Assembly: GCF_021130785.1 (NCBI RefSeq)
Contig: NC_060214.1
Span: 108,827,001 to 108,891,000, forward strand
DNA length: 64,000 bases
Direction: 5' to 3'
DNA from: Homalodisca vitripennis
Taxonomy: Eukaryota; Arthropoda; Insecta; Hemiptera; Cicadellidae
The first letter of the stretch is position 1; each line of letters begins with the position of its first letter. The notes under the pieces are model-generated. The model saw only the letters and a program-made list of their open reading frames with translations, was not told the DNA's origin and searched no databases. A program made the position numbers and the translations under genes. Positions 11,401-25,382 of the stretch are shown here, in pieces.

Positions 11401-14400
11401 AAATATGCTAAAGGAGACGAAACACAACAGTTAAAACTTGTAAAATTGCAAATTAAAAATATCAGCTAATGCAATGACAACCTACTTACGGTTTTAACTC
11501 ATATTTAATTATTATGATTTAAGTTATTGTGATATCATACAATTTGTTTCACTTAATTTTCACTAATGGTTTATATACAACGTGTTAGAAATTACTGGTT
11601 TCTTGAAAAGGGTGAAAAACTTTGCACATTTACCTCAATTGAGAGATCCTTTGCAAATTTCAGGTAATGGTAGGTTAGCCATTTTAGAGTCAGTAAGAAA
11701 ATTAGTTGGCTGGTTAGTTACATTTGTACAATAAGCAAGATAACGCTGTGACTTACAATTTTTTTTTTGTGAAACGAATAAGAATACTACTAATTTCATA
11801 AACAATAAGCTAAAGCGATTTTAACGATTAAAAAAGGTAGGTAAAATACAAAGGGTGACACAAGGATAGTTTTTACAAATTTCAAAATAAATATTACTTA
11901 GTGCGAGTAGGGAAATACAATGCTATCATTGAACTTTAAGCCTTTTTATTTTACCTCTCCAATTCTAGTCACAATAAATTGTCTGGACAACCCTGATGTC
12001 ATCGGATAGACCATTACAGTGTTCGCTAAATAATGCTCCTAACAGTTATCAGCAGTATGAATAGTACAAAAATATATTCGTACAGGTTCGTTAAATGATA
12101 ACGTTTTGCACCAGAAATACAGACACAAATGTAATGTAAACAAAAATCATACTCGTGAATAAAAGTTAAAAATCTAATTCTATCACTAATGACATAATGT
12201 GCCAAAGTTTCAAGCATTACTACATTAAATTTATTACAACTAATAAAACAAGTGACGATAAAAATAGTGCTATATACACTTACTTTGCGATATGGATGGT
12301 GCAGTAAAATATTAACATAAAATTACAGTCAGGTAACACATTAGATGTGACAAATACTCAATAGGCTATTAAACCTAAGTGCCAATAAGGCCTAATATAG
12401 GAAAAAAACAACAAAATTGAATTTCGGATTCAATCAAAATTAATCCCTGCATATATCTGTAGATACATGTAAACATCGGCCCTGACTACATGATTTCAAC
12501 CAAATTCTGTATATAGACACAATCTATGAACACTCAATAAGTTTATGATACGGGTTAACAACGGCATAAACCACACCGGCATAACAATTCTTTTCAGGAA
12601 AACTCTGTTAAAATGTAATCGATATAGCGGGGACCAAAGCAACAACCCGATATAGTCCCTCCTGAAATCTATGGAATTGTAAAACTGGCCAAGAACATAT
12701 TTTAGTAACAGGTGAAAGTTTCAATAATATTTTCAAAATACTTAATTATTTTGCAGAGTAACGTAAAGTATTGCTTCCTACACATAACTTAGTTATAGTG
12801 GTAAGGGTTGATTCAAGTATTGTTTGTAACCCACATGGTCTTATCGGTTGAACCTTGGCTATATTTGTAAACCGCTGTTGCAGATCTATGAAGAGCATTT
12901 GTTTAATTCTACTAAAAAATACAGCAATAAGTAATTTCAGCCTGAATAATTTGTTCTCTTATTTAAGGAAACGAGACAATAAAAGGGGATCCAAGGGGTT
13001 CCAATCACGGAAAGTATGGCAGTTAATACTCTGTGCCTCGTGAAGTCAATGCTACCAAAAACCCTTTGCAAGATATCTCCTGTTTATTAGGTTGCTCACA
13101 CGTGATCCTTCAACATGAACTGTAAACCTGGTGATAATGGGGTTATCCGTCATTTGAGACCAATTTTTTCTGCGCTCATTGTGTTCTTATGGGTACAAAG
13201 AGCACAAAAAAGCATATTCACACACATGGTACGTTTTGGATATTTAGTGAAGGCAAAATCCATAAAATTTTCTACTGCTGTGTTTGTTCCTGTGTATTGT
13301 TATGTTTTTACTTAAGTGTAATTAGTTAGTATTAACATTTTGAATACTTCCAAAATGTTTATTACTTTTTCTCAAATAATTTTAAAATTGTTTCTAACTG
13401 AATTGCACCATTCACTTTAATGACTTCACTCTCAAAAGAGGAGTTGGGAAAAAAAATCTGACTTTGCAAAGTGAACTGGAATTTTGGACTTCTTTTTCTG
13501 AAAAGTTTTAGATCAGGTACAATACATAGTTTTAGCTGAAATTTTGATTTCAGAATCCGAAAGTTTCAAATAATATGATAAAAGACATAATTTTTAGCAT
13601 CTAGTTTTATGGAAAAGTCCAATTCCCGTATTTATGTGGAGAAAACATGATGTATATCGAGTCGATTCGCATCACAACTTTAACTTTAGAAAATATGCAG
13701 GTCTCCCTTAAAAACAAAGTAACTATGAAACACGACAAAACTATTTTAGCATATAAAATGGCATATGAAAGGAATGGATCAGTGAACTGACCTATAAAAG
13801 AAAACACAGATTTTCAACAATGACGGGGGTCAACAACAGATTTTTATCTTTTTACAAGGGCCTAAATACTGAGTTGTCCACTGTCTCTCCCTTAATTTCT
13901 GTGGCCTTTGGGTATTTATGATATATTTTATTACACCACCCAGTTCCCTAAGAAGGTAATAAAAATGCTTTTTTGATGACATAACTATATGTTACTATCA
14001 TATGTATACAATCAATGCAAATTAATATTTTGTCACATTAATACACCTACGGAGGAAGATATATTTATGATGACTATATTTAACTCTTGTGTTAGGTAAA
14101 TGAAAGTTTTGCATAATTCTGTGGAAACCACGTAAGAGGAATGTTCATGAATATCTCAATCGACCTTGAATACATCCTTTATATTATAAAAGTAGGCCTC
14201 CTGGTATAATGTGTTCTAGAATATATTAACAAATTTAGATTGTTTTAATTCACTGCTCTGTAAAGTAGGACAGATAAAAAAATATTATAGTTTAGATCTA
14301 TTCTGAATTTTATATAAAACTTAAATTAGTAACAGAAGATGGTAACAGCAAATAAAAGATAGGAAATCTATATAATGAAACTTAGTCTTGTATAAAATTC

Positions 14401-14560
14401 ACACATTACACAAAATTATTAGTCTTACATAAATCAACTTAAAGTACTATAAGTTAAAAAGGATAATTTGATGTAAAACGCAAAGTACAACAATAAAAAT
14501 CATTACAAGCAAATAGTATAAAGTATGGACACTGAATTTAGTACTCAGTATAAATCATAT
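7441..14560. other. Long non-coding stretch beyond terminal exon C
   Basis: No zinc-finger or other credible exon was found; open frames are short and show no family motif. Contains a TA/TG microsatellite at 8380-8421, a possible lone TTAA-flanked transposon end near 10205-10231 (ACAGGTTAA reading outwards) and unplaced AT-rich sequence. Further terminal exons cannot be excluded if short. Confidence 0.45.
8380..8421. repeat. TA then TG dinucleotide microsatellite
   Basis: A compound run: TA repeats to about 8392, then uninterrupted TG repeats. Confidence 0.9.
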
Positions 14561-14568
14561 AAAATAAT

Positions 14569-14629
14569 TGAACACTCAAATATTTTATTTTCTGCTTACT
14601 GAACACTCAAATATTTTATTTTCTGCTAA
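14569..14629. repeat. Tandem duplication, 31-bp unit
   Basis: Two adjacent copies of TGAACACTCAAATATTTTAT plus 11 more bases, the second ending slightly differently. On the minus strand each copy contains AATAAA, so the duplication doubles a poly(A)-like hexamer downstream of terminal exon C. Confidence 0.8.
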
Positions 14630-14762
14630 GTTTAATAATTTAGTACCAAGATATTAAGTTGTAATTTAACTCAATAAAATATGTCACCTATTAAAAACAT
14701 TCAATGGATTGAATGCAACTACGCAAATGCTCACCATAACTAATATATAATTATTTTACACC

Positions 14763-14768
14763 TTTATT
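14763..14768 (-). terminator. Possible poly(A) hexamer for terminal exon C
   Basis: AATAAA on the minus strand 83 bases after the stop of terminal exon C. Two more copies lie in the duplicated 31-bp unit further downstream. Confidence 0.5.
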
Positions 14769-14850
14769 AACACATGTTATGAACAATAGCTCTACATATA
14801 ACAATCAGTTCCTCTATGGTATAAATCCAATTAACGTGATATTCTTGGTC

Positions 14851-16156
14851 CTAGATGTGGATTTGAACGTGGTTGAGGAGACCTTCGAAACATGTAAACA
14901 CAGAGTTACACATTGTGCAACTAAACTCATCCTTGACCACCGGTTCGTACTTAGCCACTTCATAAATTCCATCAGTCTCCTCGTCCTCCACTTTAATTTC
15001 ATCTTTCACAACTCCATCTGAGTTTTCTAGCAGTGTGCTATCCGATTTAAGTTTCTTAGTACGAGTCTTCCGCAGCCTGACTTCTATAGGCGCAGCAGAT
15101 TTTTCTGTTTTAATGTAAAATCTTTTCTGTCCATTTCTTTTCGTGATGGCATTGTAGACAGGTGGTACTGGATGCTTCCTCGGACGCCCTCTTTTTCTCT
15201 TCACTACAGGCATTGACTCTGAATCTGTGTTGCCGTTGGCCACATTACTCAGGGTGTTCTCCTCTTTGACTTTGTTAATATCGTGCGACATCAAATGTTG
15301 TAACAGTTGCAAGGGATTTCCTTGATCTTTCCTACAGATCTCGCACATGAAATCTTTTCCAAATTCATCTATGTGATTGTTCTTCAAGTGAGTACGAACA
15401 TGTCCCAGTTGGTAGAAAGTATCCGAACAGAGGGGACACTGGTAAGGTGCTGCTTCCCCGTGAAGGTGTATGTGGTTCTTCAAATTCGTCTTGGTAGTAA
15501 AAGCCCTCGGGCAATGAGCACATTGGAACGGACGCTCTACCAAGTGGGTTTTCACGTGATTGTTGAGCGATTCCTTCAGAGTGAATCTGTAATTGCAAAC
15601 ACCACACTGATAGGGCCTTTCACCCGTGTGCCTTCGGTTGTGTTTCCTTAAATCGCCACAGTTGAAGAACGTTTTCGGGCAATTTTTGCACTTATAGGGG
15701 CGGTAATTGGTATGTCTCCTGAGATGAACGACTTGGCTGCACTTGAGAGTGAAGGTCATGTAACATATCGGACACTGAAAGGGGCGCTCTCCTGTGTGAA
15801 CATGCCTGTGCTTGGCCAGAGCGCTGGGGTCAGAGTATTTCTTGTTACAAATGGAACACGTGCTGCGGTCTACACCAGGGTGATACTCAGCATAATGGTC
15901 CATGAGTTTGGGTTTTGTAAGCAGTTTCTCGAAACACACGGAACATTCATAATTGTTCTTGATGTGCGCCATCATGTGGTCATTGGCTTCCACCAAGTCA
16001 TCAAATTCCATCTGACACGTCGGACATTGGTACACCTTTCTGTCGGGATGGTTCTCTGCGAAATGTTTCTTGAGCAAAGCTTGGCTTATCAGTTGCTCGC
16101 CACACAGTCGGCAAGGAAAGACCATACTGAGAGGATTAGCTCCTTGACAGTTATGA
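14851..16156 (-). CDS. Terminal exon C: eleven C2H2 fingers plus AT-hook
   Basis: A 434-codon terminal exon after a TTTGTTCTGTTTGCAG acceptor, again in the shared phase. It encodes eleven C2H2 fingers, mostly in a tight array: FPCRLC, YQCPTC, YECSVC, STCSIC, FQCPIC, YKCKNC, YQCGVC, FQCAHC, then the paired module YQCPLC...NNH and FMCEIC...MSH. An AT-hook core RKRGRPRKHP and a basic linker follow, then a last finger FSCTMC ending QIHI before TAG. Several fingers are joined by HTGERP-type linkers, the classical arrangement for sequence-specific DNA binding and absent from exons A and B. The first residues after the junction (HNCQG) give one His and one Cys near the split finger but not a normal H-x3-H. 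It is the last terminal exon seen towards the left edge. Confidence 0.85.
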
Positions 16157-16780
16157 CTGCAAACAGAACAAATTTACTGCTTAGTATTCCTTAAGAGTTA
16201 AATCCATGAAGAGCTTTATCACATACAATTATTTTTAAAAAGGTATTGAAAAAGTCAATTATAATACTGATATAAATACAGTACAAATAATATTTGTCAT
16301 ACGATTCAGCATTAGATCAAACAATATTTTAACGTTTAGTCATAATTTATATTAATTATAACAGGCACTCATACAAACCTATATTGAACATTTGATTTAT
16401 TTTTTTTATTGCAATGTAAACATTTCATAATTATTTCTTTTAATAAGGCCCCCACAAATGACTAAATTTCACAGACCTCCCACAAATGAGTGACGTCTGG
16501 CCAATGGAACTTTAAGTCTACAAAACAGCCACGAGGTCCAGTCCCCATAAAAACTTACATGAGAAGATGAGACCTTACTTGATGCAATCTAAGCGCAGAA
16601 ATAAGTCACAGAATGACAACTCACACATCAATTTCACCCTGCATAAAAGCCTTGTTATTAAAAATCTAAATCGTTGAAAATTTACCAATCCAAATAATTA
16701 CCAGACTATATACTTCAGACAAGATAACACTCTCTCTTATAAAAAAATGTTAACACCACCAGGAAATATTACTAAATAAG

Positions 16781-17060
16781 TTGGAGCACTGTGGTGTTAG
16801 AGGAGTTCCTCATAAATGGTTCAAGAGCTTTCTGAGGGGCCGCAGTCAGGTAGTGAAGATTAGTCATAGCAGTGCTGGCTATTTGGAAGTATCCATCTCC
16901 TCCACGCTATTTAGAAGCAGGTGTCCCTCAAGGGTCAGATTTAGGACCAATGTTTTTGATTTTTATTAATGACTTGTCCAAGCAGCTTATCTTGACAAAT
17001 TGATTCTTTTTGCAGATGACAATACAGAGAGTATTCTAAAACTATATAGTGAGTTTTTGA
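16781..17060 (+). pseudogene. Jockey-type LINE reverse transcriptase remnant
   Basis: Plus-strand frames read GVRGVPHKWFKSFLRGRSQV, then after frame breaks GVPQGSDLGPMF and INDLSKQL, then ILFADDNT. These are ordered reverse transcriptase motifs of non-LTR retrotransposons, ending in the catalytic FADD box. It is a short broken fragment inside the intron upstream of terminal exon C. Confidence 0.8.
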
Positions 17061-17911
17061 GCCCTCTTCTGGAATTGTCAAAATTTCCAAGATGGAAAGT
17101 GTGTCCTAAGAGTAAATTCAATCCAAACAATGATACTATGAGTACAGGAATACTTAAAATCCTACAAGTTCAAGGGGGTTTTAGGTTCTTGCTGGCAGAA
17201 AAGCGTAAACATTTTTATTATAACAGTATGTTGATGAAATAAAATGAACGTGTTTCGTAAGTTACAACAATAAAATTTATTCATTCTAACACAATGTTGT
17301 GTTAATATATACCCGTAATCATTAAGTACAATGGGGATTACAAACAGTTAAAGGATTATGAATTGATGGAGTGAAACTGAATCAAAATTACAATGAATGC
17401 CCATGCTTTTTCAGCAGTTACAGAGTTTCTCTCTCAGGATTGGGTAAAATAAATGTTGAAGAGTCCTTCTTGTATTAAGTTATAAAACGTTTAAAATGCC
17501 CAATATTGATCTAAAATTAACATCAAGGAAACCGAATAATATATTACGATCATAAAATAACAAAACGCAATTTTTGCAATTTTACTAGTCGGGTTAACTA
17601 GTCGAGAAGATTACTTATTATAGATTAAACAAGCAGCGAAGTTGTAAAGTGATCAGTCAGCCGATAACTACTTAGGGATATATTATTCCTTAGTAATTAC
17701 TGTGTTAGTAAAAAATCTTAGCAGCAGTAGAGAGATGCATCACTAACAACAGGAAAACTGACAGTATAATGTAAATAATCTTGGCAGGATATTGTAATAG
17801 GATACAATGGTACGAGAATTCTTAAACAAATTGACAATGGATGCAGATGTTAAGAGGTATGACATCTGGGTTCTATATATGGTGGAAGTCAGTCTCAATC
17901 TTAGTTTGGGA

Positions 17912-17913
<2 letters not shown>

Positions 17914-17955
<42 letters not shown>

Positions 17956-17981
17956 TCAATGTATATATATATATATCCTCA

Positions 17982-18031
<50 letters not shown>
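17914..18031. repeat. Interrupted TA microsatellite
   Basis: TA repeats broken twice by CCTCAATG; the interruption and its flanks are themselves duplicated, suggesting slippage of a larger unit. Open frames here are Ile-Tyr repeats and not genes. Confidence 0.9.
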
Positions 18032-18033
<2 letters not shown>

Positions 18034-21000
18034 TTTCAGTCTCAGATGAAACTCAATGGAACAGCATTCCAGTACCTACAGTACCTATTCTAACTGACAA
18101 AATTAAGAAAGTATGTCATACGCATCACCTCATAAGTAAGAACATAAAAACACCTCCCTTTCAACTGAAAAGTCTTCCATACCCCTGGAAGATAAAGCTT
18201 TGTTAGCTTAGTTCTAGAAATCGAACACTGTATACAGATATATCCTTTATCATTCTCACACAAATAAATAATTTCTTACTTTTAAGAATTTAAATATAAA
18301 GAAATATTTCAGCCTTTCTTGCCATCTCTACACATTTAAAGACACTTAAAAATAACATATAGGCCTATATGTTATCCCAATTTGTAATCTAAGAGCACAC
18401 AAAATTCAAACTAAATAGGTTGAGTAGTTATTAGTAGAATATACACATAGATCCTTTATAAGACAAATCGTAACAGACCAGCTTGATAATATATTTTATA
18501 AAACGCATTTAAATTATGAGCTTAAGAGAACTACCAATGACATTTTAAATTTTAAAACGTTAATTGAGATTAATACATTTTAAAATTTCCCTTTAATTCT
18601 TTTTACAGTTTCCATTGTTTTGAATATCTACCACACTTTATTAAATTTTACTCTTTAAGGCTCTCATCTAATCCTCGATTTTCATAGTTTTAGAAAACAA
18701 TAGAAAAACTCACCGTTATGTACTGATAAAATATATGATCTTTGTATAAGATTTTTGTTTAGTTTTTGAAGCTCATAAAAAACTAAATTTTGTTATTGTA
18801 TTTAATTTTGATTATGATGACTGCAGTGTTACTTTTTCAACTTTGAAGAACAAGGCCAATTAAAATAATAAATTGTATATAATTGAAGTTGATCTTATCT
18901 ATAAAAAAAATTCTTATAAAAAACGAACAAAAAAGGACAAGACTATTTTTCATATGATTTCATACATGAATTAGAAAAAAACATTTTAGAGAACAAAAAA
19001 ATTAACATCAAATCAAGATCAATCATAATCAAAAATATAACAAACACATGAAATTAATTAAATCAGTCTGGACCAAAATCACTAGTAATGGACCTTAATC
19101 ACAAAAGTACCACTGCAACCATTAACAAGATTAAATTAAATTTTTCTTGGAAAATTGAGCTTAAAAAATTAACCGAAAATCCTACACAAGAATATGTAAA
19201 AATTGCCAATTCGACAACATATAACTATATTATATATTATCCTTATTGGTAACGAAACAAGAAATAGGAAATTATAGTAAATATCAACTCTTTGATAACA
19301 GTTACATCCAAAGAAAATAATTTTAACACATTCATGCTCTGCGTTCACAAAACTTCACTTTACTGCATGCCCCATCATACACAATAACCTAGAATGGTGT
19401 CAATATACAATATTGTATACTTTTGCTAATGAATAGTCTATATACGAATATAACATGAACGTTTCAACAAAACCAGTTGTTTGTTCCATAGAAGCTTTCA
19501 GCTTTTTTATTGGAAATACACGTAAAGTTCTTACTTACGTTTCAGTCGGCTGAGTAGTGTTAAGTTGCAAATTGTTGTCTCAACATGCAATAAAAATTAG
19601 TGATAATCTGTTTAGAACTGAAGTCGAGTGAAATTGCTAATCAAAATCGCTGGATACAAATGTTTTCCAAGTATGGACAGACAACCTAGTTTATCCATAT
19701 TAATTGGGACCGAAAGTGATATAGATAAACCGAAAATACATTTTTAAATTACAATAGATTGCAGATAAAAAGGAACTTACTTGTTACAAATGTACGATCA
19801 AGGGGAACCAATTTATTATTTGGTTTTATAGAGATGAATTGTACAGGAAACAAGTAAAACACAACATAAACAACAACAAGAGGTGTTTGTAGAGGCTCAT
19901 AAAAACATCAGTAACTTTGTTATCTCTGGTATGTACGCTGCTTCAGAGAATTAAGATTACGCAGATGTTTCAACGCCAAAGTCCGCTGACGCAGGTCAGA
20001 CTGTCGCTAAAAATAAACCGTCAGACAGTTACCTGCGCGTGGCATAAGAATGAGTCATTACATCTTCCGGAACTTCACTATCAGAATAGTTCCCAGTGCC
20101 ATCTGTTATAATCGAAGAACAAGCTGTGGATACAGTTTTTACGTAGGTCATCGCAGCACCGATGTATTGACTGTCGGTCTGAAGCCAATCATTTACAACT
20201 TCCAAATTTATAATTGTCAATAATTCGTAGACCTACTAACATTTTTTAATCTGCCATTATATCGAACGTATTGTTCTTAACGCCGATATTGTGTTGGTCG
20301 AAAAATGTACAGTAAATTAAAAAAAAAATGTTTTATTCTTAAAAACTGGGCTTTCTCCTCTTTGTAAAACCGGTACGGAAAACTCGAGCGATTGTAATAC
20401 AGATAAGTGAGGTTATACTGAACAGTGAACACTGATGCCCGTCAAAGAATTAGATAGTGATTTTATTAATAATGCAGCAAACGTAACAAATGAGAAACCA
20501 TCAATTAATAAGGGTTGACGAAGAATTACTCAGTTCTAACTAGACCCCTACATTTAATTTTAATCCACCTGATAACCAAAATAAATTGATTTTTAACAAT
20601 ATATGGCTGATTAAGTAGTAAAAATTGTTGGTTGTTCCTTGTATGTAAGTGATAATTGGTTGAAAACACCTTTGTTCAGTCAGTACCTCTTGCCTAAGAA
20701 ATTATGAACAGAAACTGGTTCCAGTTACTTTCACCTGAAAAACCTCGAAACAGAGTTTGGTTATGTTCCCTCAAGTTATTTCTGTGATGGTGATAATACT
20801 GTTGAAACATAAAAGTAATAAGGCGTCATAAAGTCTGTCATAAATATGGCAATTAAATAAAACAATTCTGAATTACAAAATGGAAGTAAACAAGCTGTTT
20901 TGCATATCCAACATAATACTGGCATGTGCTGGATATAGACCACTGTAGGTCTTCATTCATTCAACTTGACATTCTTACAGTGGTAAGCCTGTATGTTTAT

Positions 21001-24000
21001 GGTGCATTGGCAAAACTAAAAGCATAGCCAGAACCAGGAATACCGTGTATCAGGATGAACCTTGCTGTCAACCAAGGCGGTCCCTGGAAGCAATTCCTTT
21101 ACTCTGCCATCAAAAGTTTCAACAGCCAACGTAAAAATTTGGTGACAAGAACGTTTTAAACTATTCTGCAAGTATACCTAGTGAATCGCTAGATCAGTTT
21201 AAGTAGAAGTCACTAACGTGCTTAATGTGACCTCTGCTTCTTGAATACAATTTTTGTTATACAAGAATTTAGTATTTTAAGTGCTGATACAATCTATCAT
21301 CAAGTATTTTGTCAAAGATGAAGACGTTAATTATCAAACAAGTATTAAGTTTTATCATACAAAAAGTAATTGAGGCTCAAAGCCAACCCGTCTGTTGAAG
21401 TCGAGTCACTTGGCTACTGATAATAAAAAATAATCAAAGAAATGTTATCAAATAAAATTCAAACATACAAGGCCCAAAAAGAGACTGGAACATCAAAGTA
21501 CAATCTACCTGGATTATTGTCTCAATTGTGTGGAGTATTGTAGGTAGTCTTCTACCTCCACTTTTGGGCCACAATTTCATGAAACTTGACAGTTGTCGCC
21601 TTGTAAATGTGCAACTATTCTTAAATTTCAGTTTTTCCTGTATGTCTATTGAGGATACATAGGCAGTGCTGTCTACAGACTACAAGCGGACAGTCTGTCC
21701 AGTGTACAGCCATCTCTCCCTTCCGTGTCCCTTATCATCTCTCCCTTCAGTGTCCCTTATCACTTCCGACAGACTCCTTTTAATCTGAAGTAATCGTGTT
21801 ATCCTTGTTGCTTATATATCCTATTGTTAAATTACTTATAATCTGTAACGCTTTCACACTTACAAATTAAATTCAATTCACACACAATTTTTATCTTTCA
21901 TTTTTTTATTTTATAAAATGTTGAAAATTCATTCCGTTGTTAATTTAAAAAGAGCAACTCGAGTCTGCGCAAGCTCATTTCCCTAGTTTTAGTTGCTTTA
22001 TTTCAAGCTACTTTCTGTAATTTTAAAAATTATTTTCAGTTATTAAGTTTATTTCTTAAGATCGTAATATTATACGTATATTTATAAAATAAAATAAATT
22101 CATTCAACTGAGAGGGTCAGTGTAATAAATTGATAGTTGAAAATAGTTGTACTTCTAACTCATATACACATTTTTAACTGATTTTGTGCCAAAGGAAGAA
22201 CTAATAACAGCTTCTTCTGAAATCTTCATGATTAAGTTGATATATCAATATGTGTGAGTATTTCATCTAATAAATGAAGTAGTTGAACCACTACCAAAGT
22301 GGTTATATTAACACAGAGAATGTTGGTTGTAGTGAAATGTTATACATGTAATACATCCCACAATGGTTTTTGCGAGAATAGTCACGAATTGAAATTAATG
22401 AAACAATTAGGAGTGTTTATTTACTAAAGTATAGCTCATTCAATATTGTGAAAGATCACCTCGTACAGTTTGTTGTCGAGGGGCGGGGCGGTTGATGTAA
22501 TTGCGCTACTAGCCTTTTTGCGAAATTAGGCCTCTCTACACAGCAACCACTGCATTTTCCTATTACATATCACATTATATATTAAATAGAAAAAGCTATT
22601 CAAACTCTTTTGGAAATTTCAAACAAGAAATTCCACGTCTCCGATCGATTTTATATGTGATTAAAAAGTAGCTACTAATAATTACAGAAATTCATGCTTG
22701 TACTGTGCAATAAAAGAAATGTCGCTTTATTTAGAGCTATCAAGATATATAACTTACATGTATTTTATATCCATGTAACTGATGTAAATTTTCAAACATC
22801 CTAAGAATGTGGTTAAGGAATTTATATTCCATTTGTTTTTTGTTGTCCGAGTTATGTGTAATAAGTATTTTACATGGGCTGTCAGTGTTTACACTTGAGT
22901 TTATCCTGAGGCTCTAAGATCATGTAAACCAGCACAGCCATAAACCAGATAAGTCTTATCACTATACACATGATGTGGACGGTCTGGAGTGTAAACATAA
23001 ACAGAACTCAGCCAACAAAATATGCATGTAACGAAAATGTCCATAATTTTTTGAACTTGGTAGTATACTATTTTATTAAATATAGTACAAATCACTTTTA
23101 TTTCGCTTGTTAGTCCAGTATGATGGATCAGCAAAAGGTTACTTCTTTTCGAAGGCCTCAAAGAATTCCTTTCAAACTTGGCCTAGTTCCCTCTACAATT
23201 GTTTATAGTCTGATACAAAACGTAGATATCAAAGTCATCTAGGCCCTTTATTGCCTTTCTGTTAGATAGCAATAAGTTACAAATTGTTTAACCATCCCAG
23301 ACAAGTGAGAGGTTTCTTTAACAATCTTATATGCCGAACTATGAGATGCTTCTGCTACCTCGGACAAAATTTTTTTCTGCAAAATACGTCTTTTTAGGTT
23401 TTAAATACTAATATACATTGCACCTAATTGTTCATGCCTGGCTGTGAATAACAGATCTTTTTTATTTATTCTGCCTAAACTAAAACCTGGTTGAGCACTC
23501 GTTTGTCGAATTAAAACAACACTAACACTTTGCACTGAAATTGTATGCAATTAAAAATATTCAAGAAAGTGTATACAAAACTTTAGATAAGAAATAAACC
23601 AAAAAGTAATCGAAATATACAGTAGTACAGTGAATATTTTCTGGCTAGGAAATAGCATCCCGTCGGAGATGAGACCTCTGCGATTAACAACAGTGGAAGA
23701 CGCAGCTATCATCTGCTAACACATGCGCACCAGCCACTCTATCCATCGTGTGTACAGCTTAGTGATTTTTATTGTACTGATGTCACTTTAATATGCCCTA
23801 GTATCTGTTTGAGGTAATTGAGGTTTAACATAAATGAAATATTGTTTGTATAGAACATTTATTCCAAAATATATTGCAACATTGATAAATAAGTAAAACA
23901 TCATTTGGTAAATACGCAAAGTTAACTAATACCCAACCAAAACACTTTGTTCTTGAATGGACAAATAATAAATTCAAAACTACACAAAAAGAATAAAACT

Positions 24001-24107
24001 AACTGTAAACTTTGTAAAAACAATAAAATTAACTGTGAAATATGTAAAAACAATAATAATAATAAGTGCTATATCGTTTTTATACTTATCGACAAAATCA
24101 GTTACAG
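18032..24107. other. Intronic or intergenic non-coding stretch
   Basis: No credible exon seen. Minor items only: a perfect 20-bp palindrome with a central AGGCCT at about 18354-18373, and a two-copy duplication of CATCTCTCCCTTC plus a following TGTCCCTTATC block near 21710-21762. Confidence 0.4.
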
Positions 24108-24226
24108 CTATAGATGAGCCACTTTGAAAGTGACCTGCGCGAAGATTTCTTGCACATAGGGGGAGGTAGGAGCAGGAGCTAGACTACGCCTACCACCACC
24201 CTCACTTTCAAAGCGGCTCATCTATA
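24108..24226. mobile_element. Small inverted-repeat MITE-like element
   Basis: Arms of about 26 bp (CTATAGATGAGCCACTTTGA on the left, its reverse complement with one mismatch on the right) around a GC-richer 70-bp centre. No target duplication was settled. Confidence 0.55.
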
Positions 24227-24790
24227 GTAGCTAATTCAAAAAATAAACACAATAAAGGTGACAGTAATATTTAAGAGAATTCAAAATAAAGAATAAATAG
24301 GTAAAGTATATTAACAATTCTTTTTATAATATACATAAAAGAAAATACAAGTTCTTGTTAAAAATGTCTATTTCAACTAATTATACATAGTATGTTTATT
24401 CTGGTGATAGACATTAATAACAAACATTTGTGAGGTTCTAAAACACAAGTTACAATATAAACCTTCACTATTCAGAGTAAAACACTGCTAATGTACTTAT
24501 CATTCTTACTATATGAACTTAATCTATCATAATTTAAATATATAATTTTTGCTTCCTTACAACTACAGCAATGAGTAGGAATTGACAAATTGAATTTGTA
24601 AAAACAAGAATAATTAACTAACAAATTGTGAGAATTGAAAATGTCATTGTAACTTTATTTATCATTATTCACCCAAAGAATCTACGTAGGTTAGTAAATT
24701 ATCTTAAATAACTCTTATTCTATCAGGACCACAGACTTTGCCACTGCTTATTTAATTTCCAAGCATATCATGTTTAATCCCTAATTTTAA

Positions 24791-25378
24791 CCCATTGGCA
24801 TGTGACTTAAGTGTCCATTTAATAGTGTCCAGGTGGTTCTATTTTTCACGTTTTGGCTAATTTTACAAATAAGTAAAAAAGCCTGAGTTTTATAGGAGTG
24901 ATACAGATATGAAACTTTTTAAATTCATTACGAAAAAGAAACATAGGTATACTATTACATAGGCAGATATATACATACTATATATGCAAAATGTGAAACA
25001 TATAAGTATAGTATGTCACCTTGCAACGGGCTTTTCTGAATCACAACTATTCTCATTATTTTCAATGCCCTAACCAAACAAACTTAGATACACTGCTATG
25101 ATAAAAATGCATTTTTTTACACAATGCTGACTAAAGCTCTGCGATTGTCAAAACAACAACATACATCAACTTGTTACAAAAAGTTAAAAATTATATTTTA
25201 CACAGTTCTGTCAATCAGAAACATGAAATAGTCTACATGATGGATAAGATTATACAGAGTTCACCGATGCTATCTAAAGGACAAAAATACAAGATAGCCA
25301 AAGTTTCATCACGGTTGTCTAGTTACAGCGCGATTGTTGTACCAATTTTCACCGATTTCGTCGTAACATGCCAATGGG
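24791..25378. mobile_element. piggyBac-type non-autonomous element, TTAA-flanked
   Basis: Perfect terminal inverted repeat CCCATTGGCATG at both ends, each abutted by TTAA, the target duplication of piggyBac elements. The 588-bp interior has no transposase motif; the 77-codon open frame near its right end is not recognised. A non-autonomous copy is inferred. Confidence 0.7.
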
Positions 25379-25382
25379 TTAA

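Noticed and set aside
12026..13315. Several 60-66-codon open frames
   Set aside because: No domain, no splice context linking them to each other or to the zinc-finger gene, and composition like the surrounding non-coding DNA.
15712..16194. 160-codon plus-strand open frame
   Set aside because: It is the antisense of terminal exon C; the minus strand carries the unmistakable C2H2 array. Other plus-strand frames over the zinc-finger exons are rejected for the same reason.
17807..18206. Open frames with Ile-Tyr repeats
   Set aside because: They are translations of the interrupted TA microsatellite; the same holds for the frames at 58816-59097.
18354..18373. Perfect 20-bp palindrome AACATATAGGCCTATATGTT
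   Set aside because: Isolated and short; expected occasionally in AT-rich DNA, no associated feature.
20900..21180. Possible coding remnant on the minus strand
   Set aside because: Short, broken frames without any family motif.
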